Source of the DNA: Fidelibacterota bacterium
GTDB taxonomy: Bacteria > Pseudomonadota > Alphaproteobacteria > Rhodospirillales > Rhodospirillaceae
Direction of reading: 5' to 3'
Assembly (NCBI GenBank): GCA_947476895.1
Contig: CANJRX010000003.1
Location: 101,574-165,573 of the forward strand
DNA length: 64,000 nucleotides
Shown here: piece after piece, positions 45,941-55,081 of the stretch
Layout of the letters: each line of letters begins with the position of its first letter
Position numbering within the stretch: position 1 is the first letter of the stretch
Position numbers and translations under genes: made by a program
Notes under the pieces: generated by a model
Databases searched by the model: none
Told to the model about the DNA's origin: nothing
The model's input: only the letters and a program-made list of their open reading frames with translations

Positions 45941-48250
45941 TCATCCCTTCTGCATCTGCGCGTCGACCACGGCGATGGCGGCCAGGTTCACGAGGCCGCG
46001 CGCTGTCACCGACGGCGTGGTGATGTGGGCGGGCTTGGCGAGGCCGAGCAGCATCGGGCCGACGTGCAGGCCATTGGCGAGGCTCCGCACCATGCTGAGT
46101 GAAATGTTGGCGGCTTCCAGCGTGGGAAGAACCAGCAAATTGGCCGCACCTTTAAGCCGCGAGTTGGGGAAAATGCGCAAGCGCAGCGCTTCGTCCAGCG
46201 CGAGGGCTGGCTGCATTTCGCCTTCTGCTTCCAGCTCGGGATGTTCTTCGATCAACAGCTTCAACGCCCGGCGCATTTTGCGTGAGGCGGGTGTCGAGCG
46301 CGCGCCGAAGTTGGACGCGGCAATCAACGCCACCTTGGGCACAACACCGAAGTCGCGCACCTTCTGGGCCGCGCGCGCGGTTTCCTGGGCGATTTCTTCG
46401 GCGCTCGGGTCTTCCGTGACGAAAGTATCGCAGAGGAACACCGGACCTTCATCCAGCACCAAAAGGCTGAGCGCGGATGTACGATGCGCGCCCTTTGCCA
46501 GACCGATAATGTCGGTGAGGTATCTGAGGTGCCAATGATATTCGCCGTAAGTGCCGCAGATCATGGCGTCAGCGTCGCCGCGCTCGACCATCAGGCCGCC
46601 GATGACGGTGGTATTCGTACGCACGACCGTGCGCGCCGTATCGGGAGCGACCCCTTTACGTTCCATGACCTGGTGATAGTGACGCCAGTAGTCGCCGTAG
46701 CGCGCATCTTCTTCCGGGTTCACGACTTCGTAATCGTGGCCGGCGGAGAATTCCAAACCTAATTTGCGCATGCGCTGGGCGATGACCATGGGCCGCCCGA
46801 TCAAAATGGGTTTGGCGAGGCCTTCATCGAGCAGCGCCTTCACCGCGAACAACACGCGTTCGTCTTCGCCTTCGGCAAAGGCCACACGTTTGCGGTCCAC
46901 ACGCGCCTGATCGAACACCGGCTTCATGACAAAGGCCGAGCGATAGACGAACTGCTGCAGCCTTTCTTTATAAACCTCAAGATCGGCGATGGGCCGCGTG
47001 GCCACGCCGGAATCCATAGCCGCTTTTGCAACGGCCGGCGCGATTTCGGAAACCAAGCGCGGATCGAAGGGCTTCGGGATTAGGTACTCAGCGCCGAAGC
47101 GCAGCTTATCGCCGCCGTAGGCTGCCGCCGCCACGTCGCTTGAAGCGCCGCGCGCAAGTTTTGCGATAGCTTCAACACAGGCAATCTTCATGGCGTCGTT
47201 GATCGTCGTTGCACCCACATCCAGCGCGCCGCGGAAGATGTAAGGGAAACACAAAACGTTGTTCACCTGGTTCGGAAAGTCGGAACGCCCCGTGGCGATG
47301 ATGGCATCGGGTGCGGCTTCGCGCGCGAGGTCGGGGAGAATTTCGGGCTCCGGGTTGGCAAGCGCCAGAATGAAAGGGCGCTTGGCCATGCTGCGCACCA
47401 TGTCTTGCGTGAGAATGCGCGGCGCAGACAAACCTAAGAACACATCGGCGCCGGGCATCGCTTCGGCCAGCGTGCGGGCTTTGGTATCGGCGGCGTAGTC
47501 GGCCTTTTGCAGCGTCATGTCCTGGTTGCGGCCTTTGAAGACCACGCCCAGGTGATCGCACAGGATCACGTTCTCGCGCTTCAGGCCCAAGTCCACCAGC
47601 TGGTTCAAGCAGGCAATGCCCGCCGCCCCGCCGCCGGTAGAGACCAGCTTCACCTTGGAAATATCTTTTTGCAAAAGATTGAGGCCGTTCAACACCGCCG
47701 CCGCGACGACGATGGCCGTGCCGTGCTGGTCGTCGTGGAACACCGGAATTTTCATGCGCTTGCGCAGCTCAGACTCAACGATGAAGCAATCTGGCGCTTT
47801 GATATCTTCAAGGTTGATGGCGCCGAACGTCGGCTCAAGGCTCGCGATGATGTCGACAAGTTTCATCGGATCTTGTTCGGCGATTTCGATATCGAACACG
47901 TCGATGTTGGCGAACTTCTTGAAAAGCACGGCTTTGCCTTCCATCACCGGCTTCGCAGCCAAGGGGCCGATGGCGCCCAAACCCAACACTGCTGTTCCAT
48001 TCGTCACCACGCCGACAAGATTGGCGCGGCCCGTGACGGTGTCGACTTCGCGCGGATCGGCGACGATGGCGTCACATGCGGCGGCAACGCCCGGCGAATA
48101 GGCCAAGGCCAGATCGCGCTGATTGGCGAGCGGCTTCTTTGGGACGACGGAAAGCTTTCCGGGTGTCGGATAGCGGTGATAGTGCAGCGCCGCTTCGCGC
48201 AGTTCGGCCTTGGCGGCCTCGCCTACGGCGTCAGATTTCTTGTCGGTCAT
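45941..48250 (-). CDS. maeB: NADP-dependent malic enzyme, malic-phosphotransacetylase fusion
   Basis: 769 residues. Residues 1-430 are the malic-enzyme part (PLANQRDLALAYSPGVAAAC, FHDDQHGTAIVVAAAVLNGL, NAD(P)-binding VKLVSTGGGAAGIACLNQL), converting malate to pyruvate and CO2. Residues 445-769 resemble phosphate acetyltransferase (VAFAEGEDERVLFAVKAL, GGLMVERGDADAMICGTYG, FGARSTPASRKMRRAL), which in these fusions is regulatory rather than catalytic. Size is that of the MaeB class. Likely cytoplasmic, for gluconeogenesis or NADPH supply. Stand-alone gene, 88 bp from mutY's end. Confidence 0.95.
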   Translation of the reverse strand: MTDKKSDAVGEAAKAELREAALHYHRYPTPGKLSVVPKKPLANQRDLALAYSPGVAAACDAIVADPREVDTVTGRANLVGVVTNGTAVLGLGAIGPLAAKPVMEGKAVLFKKFANIDVFDIEIAEQDPMKLVDIIASLEPTFGAINLEDIKAPDCFIVESELRKRMKIPVFHDDQHGTAIVVAAAVLNGLNLLQKDISKVKLVSTGGGAAGIACLNQLVDLGLKRENVILCDHLGVVFKGRNQDMTLQKADYAADTKARTLAEAMPGADVFLGLSAPRILTQDMVRSMAKRPFILALANPEPEILPDLAREAAPDAIIATGRSDFPNQVNNVLCFPYIFRGALDVGATTINDAMKIACVEAIAKLARGASSDVAAAAYGGDKLRFGAEYLIPKPFDPRLVSEIAPAVAKAAMDSGVATRPIADLEVYKERLQQFVYRSAFVMKPVFDQARVDRKRVAFAEGEDERVLFAVKALLDEGLAKPILIGRPMVIAQRMRKLGLEFSAGHDYEVVNPEEDARYGDYWRHYHQVMERKGVAPDTARTVVRTNTTVIGGLMVERGDADAMICGTYGEYHWHLRYLTDIIGLAKGAHRTSALSLLVLDEGPVFLCDTFVTEDPSAEEIAQETARAAQKVRDFGVVPKVALIAASNFGARSTPASRKMRRALKLLIEEHPELEAEGEMQPALALDEALRLRIFPNSRLKGAANLLVLPTLEAANISLSMVRSLANGLHVGPMLLGLAKPAHITTPSVTARGLVNLAAIAVVDAQMQKG

Positions 48251-48338
48251 GAGGTCCCTTAAGGCGAAAACGTATCGGCCTTACATTACAGATAGAGTTC
48301 CAAAACGTATAGCGAGGTCGATGATTTCCCTCGCAACT

Positions 48339-49418
48339 TCATGTGATTGCCGCAAGCGCATGACGGGCGACCTTGGCCATGACGCTGGGAAGGCCCGCGC
48401 GGCCGATGCGCGCCAGCGGCGTCCAAATTATCTCGGGCTCCAATTTACGCGCTTGTGCCGCGGTTAAATCGATTGTGTGCACTGCAACCTCCAAACGGAA
48501 ATGTGTGAAGGTATGATTGATGACTCCGGGTAGCGCCCGCCACTTTGCACGCAGCGGTGCAGCCTCCGCTGCTTCGACGTCCGTCCATTTTTCGGCGCGC
48601 CAATCGGTGCCGGGGACTTCGGTCATGCCGCCGAGCAGACCTTTGGGCGGGCGACGACGCAGGGCAACGCAGCCATCGGCCCGCACCATCCAGAATGCGA
48701 CACCGTGGCGCAGCGGCGTTTCGACCTTCTTGGCTTTGCGGGGAAGTGTTTCGGCGATGCCGAGCTTACGGCCCTCGCACACATCGGCCCAGGGACAGAT
48801 CACGCAGGCCGGCGATTTGGGTGTGCAAACAGTCGCACCCAAATCCATCACGCCTTGCGCGTAGTCGCCCGCGCGCTGTTCCGGCGTGAGTGTCGCGGCG
48901 AGTGCGCGCAACGTCTCTTTGCTGCCCGGCAAAGGAGCGGTGATGGCGAACAGCCGCGCCATAACGCGCTCGACGTTACCGTCCACCACTACTGCTTTTT
49001 TATCGAAAGCAATCGCTGCCACGGCCGCCGCGGTATAAGGACCGATGCCCGGCAGTTTGCGCAAATGTTCTTCCGTATCAGGAAACATGCCGGCGTGCCC
49101 GCTCGCCACGACACCTGCGCATTTGTGCAGGTTGCGCGCACGGGCGTAGTACCCAAGCCCCGCCCAGGCGGTCATGACATCGGCGACCGGAGCCTTCGCT
49201 AAATCCTCAACAGTGGGCCAGCGCGTGAGAAAATTCTCGTAATAGGGTTTCACCGCCGTGACGGTGGTTTGCTGCAGCATGATCTCAGAGAGCCATACGG
49301 CATAAGGGTCGGACGTTCGGCCCGGCAAAGCCCGCCACGGCAAGCGGCGGCGATGGCGGTCGTACCAGGCGAGGAGGGCCTGGGGGTCGGGCGATGCGAG
49401 TTTGCGGGATTTCTTCAT
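48339..49418 (-). CDS. mutY: A/G-specific adenine glycosylase
   Basis: 359 residues from ATG 49418; a longer frame to 49628 would overlap the divergent DUF721 gene. MutY removes A paired with 8-oxoG. Motifs: SEIMLQQTTVTAVKPYY with the catalytic Glu, helix-hairpin-helix KLPGIGPYTAAAVAAIAFDKKAVVVDGNVERV (core LPGIGPYTAAA), and the 4Fe-4S ligands in CTPKSPACVICPWADVC. The C-terminal NUDIX-like domain senses 8-oxoG. Divergent from DUF721, as in most Alphaproteobacteria. Confidence 0.95.
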   Translation of the reverse strand: MKKSRKLASPDPQALLAWYDRHRRRLPWRALPGRTSDPYAVWLSEIMLQQTTVTAVKPYYENFLTRWPTVEDLAKAPVADVMTAWAGLGYYARARNLHKCAGVVASGHAGMFPDTEEHLRKLPGIGPYTAAAVAAIAFDKKAVVVDGNVERVMARLFAITAPLPGSKETLRALAATLTPEQRAGDYAQGVMDLGATVCTPKSPACVICPWADVCEGRKLGIAETLPRKAKKVETPLRHGVAFWMVRADGCVALRRRPPKGLLGGMTEVPGTDWRAEKWTDVEAAEAAPLRAKWRALPGVINHTFTHFRLEVAVHTIDLTAAQARKLEPEIIWTPLARIGRAGLPSVMAKVARHALAAIT

Positions 49419-49469
49419 GATGCGGCGGCCACATTGCGATACCCGGCCGATGGCGTTCAAGAGTAAGCT

Positions 49470-49997
49470 GTGGCCATGGCCGCGACGAAACCAACCTCTG
49501 AAAAAGCAGTACCCGAAAAATCCCGCCGCTTCCGCCAGGGGCCGATTAACGTCGGCAACCTCGTGGGCCGGCTGACCAAGCCGGCCTTGGGCAAGCGGGG
49601 CTTCGCGGGTACTGAGATCCTGACCCATTGGCCGACGATTGTGGGGGCGGAACTAGCCGCCTTCGCCTGCCCGCTCGAGGTCAAATACCCGCGTGGCCGC
49701 AACAACGGCGCAACGTTGCATTTACGCGTTGCCCACGGGGCGGCAGCGGCCATGCTGCAAATGAAAATCCCGGCCGTCATCGAGCGCATTAACCGCTTCT
49801 TCGGCTACGAGGCCGTGGTGCAAGTCCAGGCGGCGCAAGGCCCTATGCCCAAGCGCGCCAAGGCAGCCCCGGCCCCACCGCCGCTTTCGGCCCAGGCTGA
49901 AGCCGAGGTCGAAGGCCAGCTTGGACACATCACCTCGGAACCCTTGAAAACTGCGCTTACGAAACTTGGAAAAGCCCTGCAACAACGTAAGGTTTAA
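49470..49997 (+). CDS. DUF721 (DciA-like) protein
   Basis: 175 residues, GTG 49470 or ATG 49476. The core GFAGTEILTHWPTIVGAELAAFACPLEVKYP and later LHLRVAHGAAAAMLQMKIPAVIERINRFFGYEAV match the DUF721/DciA family; DciA proteins help load the replicative helicase in bacteria lacking DnaC. The Alphaproteobacterial branch is longer and has an Ala/Pro linker as here. The conserved order is DUF721, DsbA-like, smc; here about 3.6 kb (mipA and a two-component pair) separates it from the DsbA genes. Confidence 0.8.
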   Translation: MAMAATKPTSEKAVPEKSRRFRQGPINVGNLVGRLTKPALGKRGFAGTEILTHWPTIVGAELAAFACPLEVKYPRGRNNGATLHLRVAHGAAAAMLQMKIPAVIERINRFFGYEAVVQVQAAQGPMPKRAKAAPAPPPLSAQAEAEVEGQLGHITSEPLKTALTKLGKALQQRKV

Positions 49998-50063
49998 TGC
50001 GTTGTACGAGGGGGCAATTCACGCCATCCGCTGTTCGCCATCCAGATTTAGGAAAATCGGCAT

Positions 50064-50952
50064 ATGACTCGCACATCCGTTCTAGGCCTCTCCGTCGCCG
50101 CCCTTTTAGCCGTCACGGCGGTGGCCACCCCCCGCGCGCAAGCGCAGGACTTTGACCGGATCGCCACGGGTTTGACCGACTCCTTGCAGACCGCCATCGA
50201 CATGTTGCCCGAGGGTGTCACCAACGTCCGCCTTGGCTTAGGTCCGGTGATCGCGCCCGACTATGAAGGCAGCAACAACTACAATGTCGATCCCGTCCCC
50301 ATCGTATCACTGCGTTACAAGAACTTCCTGGAAGTCGACAACAACGAAGTGAAGGTCACCGCCTTCAACCGCCTGTTCAATGCGAATACGAACATGGGCG
50401 GCGGCCGCAGCCTGAAGGCCGGCCCGCTCGTCAGTATCAACTTTGGCCGCAGCCAAAAGGCCAGTCCCGACCTCGCCGGCATGGGCAACGTCGGCACCGC
50501 TTTTGAACTCGGCGGCTTCGTGTCTTACAGCTTCAGTCCCGACAGCCGCGTGCGTTTGCGCGCGCGCCAGGACGTCGCCAGCGGACACAACGGCGCAACC
50601 GTGAAGGCCGACTTCAGCCAGACTTTCATCCGCACACCGAAATACGCGCTCGGTGGCAGTTTCGCAGGCACCTGGGCCACCGGGCCCGTACATGCGATCG
50701 TTCTTCGGCGTCACGCCGGCGCAAGCGGCAGCGTCGGGCTATCCCGTGTACACGCCTTCAAGCGGCTTTAAAGACGTGACCTTATCGCTGAACGGCAACT
50801 ATCGCATCGCGACGCAGTGGTCGCTGGTGGCCAACGTCAGCTACGAACGCTTGCTCGCTGACGCCGCCGACAGCCCACTTGTGCGCATCGCTGGAACGCC
50901 AAATCAACAGACCTACAGCTTGTTCGTGGTCTATTCGTTCGGGGCGTTTTAA
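50064..50952 (+). pseudogene. MipA/OmpV family outer-membrane protein, frameshifted
   Basis: The gene starts at ATG 50064 with a signal peptide (cleavage near ALAQAQD / RAQAQD) and reads as MipA/OmpV (GLGPVIAPDYEGSNNYNVDPVPIV) until about 50690. There the frame moves by one: GTWATGP continues as YMRSFFGVTPAQAAASGYP in the next frame and finishes properly with SLFVVYSFGAF at 50952. One extra base in the run ACCGGGCCCG is the simplest cause. Intact, it would be about 295 residues, normal for the family, whose members are outer-membrane scaffolds or porin-like proteins. An OmpR-type regulator and kinase follow and may control it. Confidence 0.8.
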
Positions 50953-51383
50953 TTCAGCATTTGCGACATGCTGGATCAGCTCCAGCTCATAAGATGCCGC
51001 GTATTGTAAGTCTCAGATCATCAACGTGACGTGGCTTTCACGTAAGCATCTCTAACCTCAAATTTAATAGAATCCGGGCCTCGCTCGGCTCACGACTGGA
51101 TATACGCAAAACGTATTCCCGCCGTGCATGTCGCGCCTTTGTCCCTCCCCTAGATTCCCTCTCCGGAGTACGAGGTCCATGACATGTAGGGCGGTCTCCC
51201 ACGGCGCCGTCGACAGCTGTTTTATGGTTAAGTGCTGTCAACCGCCCGACTGGCTTCTGACCTAGGCCGACGGGTGGAGTTATGGTGGCGGCGGCCGTGG
51301 GCTTTTTTGCCGCAAATTGCGGGGGTGGTCTCTCGCCTGGGGCTTTAACCTTGCTCTTCGACTTAACATGAAGCTGACGTAGT
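50953..51383. other. Long intergenic region between mipA and the response regulator
   Basis: 431 bp with no convincing gene. It includes a candidate folded element at 51189-51247: outer stem GGGCGGT / ACCGCCC, inner stem GACAGC / GCTGTC, and a 10-base palindrome ACGGCGCCGT. Promoters of the regulator operon must lie near the right end, where the sequence is moderately AT-rich. Nothing else was identified. Confidence 0.4.
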
Positions 51384-52106
51384 ATGATCTCACCCGCGCC
51401 AACGACGGAAGATCAAACACCAGCCATGCCCACCCGTGTTCTTGTTATCGAGGATGACCCTGAAACCGCCGGAGCAATCGTGGCGGAGCTGTCGTCCCAT
51501 GGTTTTCAGGTGGATTGGGCCGCGACCGGCTCCGAAGGCCTGGCCCGTGCCGGCAGCGGCGATTACGACGTCATGACGGTTGATCGCATGCTGCCCGACG
51601 TTGACGGGCTGACCATCGTCGAGAACATCCGCAACAACGGCATCAAGACGCCCGTGCTTGTCGTCAGTGCGCTCGGCGAAGTCGACGACCGCGTACGCGG
51701 CCTTAAAACCGGTGGCGACGATTATCTCGTAAAACCGTTTGCGCTGGTGGAATTGTCGGCGCGCCTGGAAGCCTTGCTGCGCCGCCCGGCCGATCCGCGC
51801 GAGACGATTTTGCGCGTTGGTCCTTTGACGCTTGATCTGATCGAGCGCACAGCCAAACGCGGCACGCGCGAACTCGATATGCTGCCGCGCGAATTCCAGC
51901 TTCTGGAATATCTGATGCGCCACACCGGACAAACAGTCACCCGCGCCATGCTGTTCGAAGAAGTGTGGCACTACCGTTTTGATCCTCGCACCAACTTGGC
52001 CGACGTTCACATCGGGCGCTTGCGCCGCAAAGTCGATGCGGCGGGTGAAACACCCATGATTCAAAGCATTCGTGGCACAGGATTCCTGCTTCGTGCGCCT
52101 TCCTGA
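51384..52106 (+). CDS. OmpR-family response regulator
   Basis: 240 residues. N-terminal receiver with the acidic pocket IEDDPE, the phosphoacceptor Asp in MTVDRMLPDVDGL, Thr/Ser-type VVSALGE and the Lys in DDYLVKPFALVEL. C-terminal winged-helix DNA-binding domain (LLEYLMRHTGQTVTRAMLFEEVWHY, RLRRKVDAAGETPMIQSIRGTGF). A second in-frame ATG at 51426 is possible. It overlaps the kinase gene and lies 431 bp after the mipA-type gene, which it may regulate; this link is inferred from position. Confidence 0.93.
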   Translation: MISPAPTTEDQTPAMPTRVLVIEDDPETAGAIVAELSSHGFQVDWAATGSEGLARAGSGDYDVMTVDRMLPDVDGLTIVENIRNNGIKTPVLVVSALGEVDDRVRGLKTGGDDYLVKPFALVELSARLEALLRRPADPRETILRVGPLTLDLIERTAKRGTRELDMLPREFQLLEYLMRHTGQTVTRAMLFEEVWHYRFDPRTNLADVHIGRLRRKVDAAGETPMIQSIRGTGFLLRAPS

Positions 52107-53457
52107 ATTCATAAACACCACCACGTTCCGGTGGACGCTGACGATATCCGCGGTGTTCGTCGCGGCGGCGACGATTCTGGTGGTCTTCACGTATCAGGAG
52201 AGCGTGCAGCTCAACATGGAACGCATCCAGATGACGCTGGTGCAGGAAATCCAAAACACCATGGCCAATCCCGAAACCGTCATGCACCGCCTTGAAGCGC
52301 GCTTGATTGAAGATCCCAGGCGCGTGCGCTTCGCCGCGCTGTTCGATCCTGACCGCTTGCCCATCGCCGGCAACATGACGAGCTGGCCCATAAATTTCGA
52401 ACCCGATGGCAAAGTATGGGACATCACCGCCGAGCGTGACGATGCGCAAGGGCGCGAGATCCAGCAGGCCTATGCAGTCGGCGGCGTACTCAGCAACGGC
52501 AACATTTACGTGGTCGGACGCAGCCCCGACGACTATGCCTCGTGGCAGCAAGGCGTACTCGCCCTGCTTCCCACCGCATTGATACCGGCGACGCTGTTGG
52601 CCCTGGTCTGCGGCATGATCTTGAGCATTCGCACGCAAAGCCGCATCGACCACATTCACCGCACAGCCAACCGCATCATGGCGGGCCACCTGAACGAACG
52701 CCTGCCGTCGCGCGGCACCACCGACGACTTCGATAAGCTGGTGGACATCATCAACAACATGCTCGATCAGATCGAACATCTGATGAGCGAAGTGAAGGGT
52801 GTGGGCGACGACATTGCGCATGATCTGCGAACGCCCTTGACGCGCGTGCGTGCGTCGTTAGAGCGCGGCCGCGATCATGCGGGTTCGCTCGATGAACTGC
52901 GCCAGGCCATTGATAAAGGCATTAATGGTATCGATCAGGCTCTCGGCGTCACCACAGCCTTGCTGCGCATCGCTGCCATTGAACACGGCCAACGCAATTC
53001 GGGTTTTAGCGAGGTCAACTTGGGCGGCATTGTCGCCGCCATTGTCGAGCTTTACGAACCGGCCGCAGAAGACAAAGGCGTTGAGCTAAAATTCAAAGGC
53101 CTTTCGAACATCAACTTGCGCGGCGATCGCGATTTGCTGTTCGAAGCCATTTCCAATCTGGTCGACAACGCCATCAAGTTCACACCCAACGGCGGCACGG
53201 TGTCGATTGAACTGGTGCGCGGCGCGCAAGGCCTGATGCTGCGTGTAACCGATACCGGTCCTGGCATTCCGGTGCAGGAACGCGAGGCCGTTTTCCGGCG
53301 CTTCTACCGCACCAACAAAGCCCGCAACATGCCGGGCTCGGGTTTGGGCTTGAGCCTGGTCGCCGCGATATCGCGACTGCACGGTTTCCGCGTGCATGTG
53401 GCCGACAGCCGCGAAGGCTGCACTATTGAGATGATCTGCAGCCCAACCGCGGCTTAG
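52093..53457 (+). CDS. Membrane sensor histidine kinase
   Basis: About 454 residues from GTG 52093 (AGGA upstream), overlapping the regulator stop; GTG 52072 is an alternative. Layout: membrane helix (TISAVFVAAATILVVFTY), periplasmic sensor of about 140 residues, second helix (LPTALIPATLLALVCGMILSI), HAMP linker, HisKA with the phospho-His in DDIAHDLRTPLTRVRASLE, and HATPase with NLVDNAIKFTP, DTGPGIP and GSGLGLSLV. It should phosphorylate the adjacent OmpR-type regulator. Signal sensed is unknown. Confidence 0.93.
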   Translation: MRLPEFINTTTFRWTLTISAVFVAAATILVVFTYQESVQLNMERIQMTLVQEIQNTMANPETVMHRLEARLIEDPRRVRFAALFDPDRLPIAGNMTSWPINFEPDGKVWDITAERDDAQGREIQQAYAVGGVLSNGNIYVVGRSPDDYASWQQGVLALLPTALIPATLLALVCGMILSIRTQSRIDHIHRTANRIMAGHLNERLPSRGTTDDFDKLVDIINNMLDQIEHLMSEVKGVGDDIAHDLRTPLTRVRASLERGRDHAGSLDELRQAIDKGINGIDQALGVTTALLRIAAIEHGQRNSGFSEVNLGGIVAAIVELYEPAAEDKGVELKFKGLSNINLRGDRDLLFEAISNLVDNAIKFTPNGGTVSIELVRGAQGLMLRVTDTGPGIPVQEREAVFRRFYRTNKARNMPGSGLGLSLVAAISRLHGFRVHVADSREGCTIEMICSPTAA

Positions 53458-53470
53458 CAATCTCCACCGC

Positions 53471-53500
53471 CGTCATCGTCGAACTTGTCCCGAGGATGAC
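53471..53500. repeat. Degenerate copy of the CGTCATCCTCGGG-type palindromic repeat
   Basis: This 30-base palindrome-like sequence (CGTCATCGTCG.. ..CCCGAGGATGACG) resembles the two copies at 59443 and 59561, with several mismatches. It lies between the kinase stop and the first DsbA gene. Confidence 0.5.
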
Positions 53501-53615
53501 GTTAGTGTTGGCTGGCTGGTCATTGCCCCATACATCGCCCATGAGATTACAAAGTCTCAACGCCGCGGTTTTCGACAGAAGTGTAGAATGCCCACATTCA
53601 ACCGGGGAGAGCTTC

Positions 53616-54203
53616 ATGCGCGTCTTCATTAGAATCGTGGCTTTAACGGTGTGCGGATTGTTTGCCGGCGCTGCATTCGCCGACGCGCCGACCTATCACG
53701 AATTCATCGAGGGCAAGGCGGACGCCAAAATCACCGTGGTCGAATACGCTTCGCTCACCTGTCACTTCTGTGCCGACTTCAGCAAAAACAATTATTCCAA
53801 GCTCAAAGCCGAATACATCGACACCGGTAAAGTCAAATTCATCTACCGCGATTTTCCGACTGACGGTTTGGCGGCCGGCGCGGCGCTGATCACACGCTGC
53901 GTGCCCAGCGAGCGTGGAAAAACGCTGGTGGATTTGATGTTCAAGAACCAGGCCGAATGGATGCGCGCTGAAAAGCCGATTGAAGTTTTGCGCGGCTACG
54001 GCCAGCTTGCCGGCATGACGCTTGATGACGTTGATGCGTGCCTGAAGAACGAAGCGATCTTCGCCGACATTCAAGATGTGCGGCAAAAAGCCGTCAGCCT
54101 TTACAAGGTTCAAGCCACCCCGACGTTTTTCATCGGCAATGATAAAGTCGAAGGCAACAACTATCCGGCCTTAAAAGCCGCTATCGATAAACAGCTGAAA
54201 TAG
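53616..54203 (+). CDS. Exported DsbA-like thiol oxidoreductase, copy 1
   Basis: 195 residues from ATG 53616 (GGGGAGAG ahead). Sec signal peptide ending AFADAP. Thioredoxin fold with the active site CHFC in EYASLTCHFCADFS, the strand pattern FIYRDFPTDGLAAGAAL, and the cis-Pro ATPTFFIG. Two further cysteines (TRCVPS, DACLKN) occur in all three copies and may form a structural disulfide. First of three tandem paralogues leading to smc. The protein may oxidise or isomerise periplasmic thiols. Confidence 0.88.
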   Translation: MRVFIRIVALTVCGLFAGAAFADAPTYHEFIEGKADAKITVVEYASLTCHFCADFSKNNYSKLKAEYIDTGKVKFIYRDFPTDGLAAGAALITRCVPSERGKTLVDLMFKNQAEWMRAEKPIEVLRGYGQLAGMTLDDVDACLKNEAIFADIQDVRQKAVSLYKVQATPTFFIGNDKVEGNNYPALKAAIDKQLK

Positions 54204-54274
54204 GCCCTTTACTGCAGTCTTGTCGCTTTTTGCGCGAAGGTTTAGTTTCGCTGTTCACTGTTGGAAGGATACCC

Positions 54275-54868
54275 ATGCGTTTCATTAAAACGGTTTTCGC
54301 GGGCTTTATGGCATGTGTCGCGATGACGGGCGTGGCCTTAGCTGCGGATGCATCGGGTTACCGCGAGTTCGTTGAAGGCAACACCAAAGCTAAGGTGACG
54401 GTGATCGAATACGCTTCGCTCACCTGCCCGCACTGCGCGGAATTTCACATCCAGACTTATCCGAAGCTCAAAGCCGAATACATCGACAAAAACAAAATCA
54501 AATTCATCTATCGCGATTTTCCAACCGACGGCCTTGCTCTGGGCGCGGCCATGTTGACGCGCTGCGCACCGGGCGACCGCGGTAAAATGATGATCGATTT
54601 GCTTTTCAAGAATCAGCGCGAGTGGGCGGCGTCGCAAAATCCAAAGGCCGCTTTGCTAGGCTTTGCCCAACTGGCTGGCATGGATGCAGCCCAGGTCGAT
54701 GCCTGCCTCGCCAACGAAGCGCTCTTCAAAGACATTCAAGATGTTCGGGAAAAGGCCGTGGCGCTTTATAAGATCGAAGGCACACCGACATTCTTCATCA
54801 ACGACGAGGCCGTGCTGGGGGGCGAATATGAGCTCCTGAAGGCCACTATCGATAAGCACCTGAAATAA
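54275..54868 (+). CDS. Exported DsbA-like thiol oxidoreductase, copy 2
   Basis: 197 residues from ATG 54275 (GGAAGGA ahead). Signal peptide ending ALAADAS. Active site CPHC in EYASLTCPHCAEFH, FIYRDFPTDGLALGAAM, cis-Pro GTPTFFIN and the extra cysteines TRCAPG / DACLAN. Very similar to copies 1 and 3, pointing to recent tandem duplication. CPHC is the classic DsbA dipeptide, so this copy may be the more oxidising. It is separated from copy 1 by 71 bp and from copy 3 by 213 bp. Confidence 0.88.
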   Translation: MRFIKTVFAGFMACVAMTGVALAADASGYREFVEGNTKAKVTVIEYASLTCPHCAEFHIQTYPKLKAEYIDKNKIKFIYRDFPTDGLALGAAMLTRCAPGDRGKMMIDLLFKNQREWAASQNPKAALLGFAQLAGMDAAQVDACLANEALFKDIQDVREKAVALYKIEGTPTFFINDEAVLGGEYELLKATIDKHLK

Positions 54869-55081
54869 GGCCAGACGGCGTGGCGTGGTCTCCGCATCCG
54901 AGTCTCTAAAATCACGCGCGAAACAGCGCGCAAAAAGTTGTCCACAGCCTAAAAAACTGGCGGTTTTCCAAGGCTTAAGCGCTTGAGTCTAAAACTCTCC
55001 ACAAATGGTATGGATGTTGGTATGCAACCCCATCATCTTGTGAGCGCCTGAGCGCCTCACGAGCAGGGGAGAGCGGCATAA

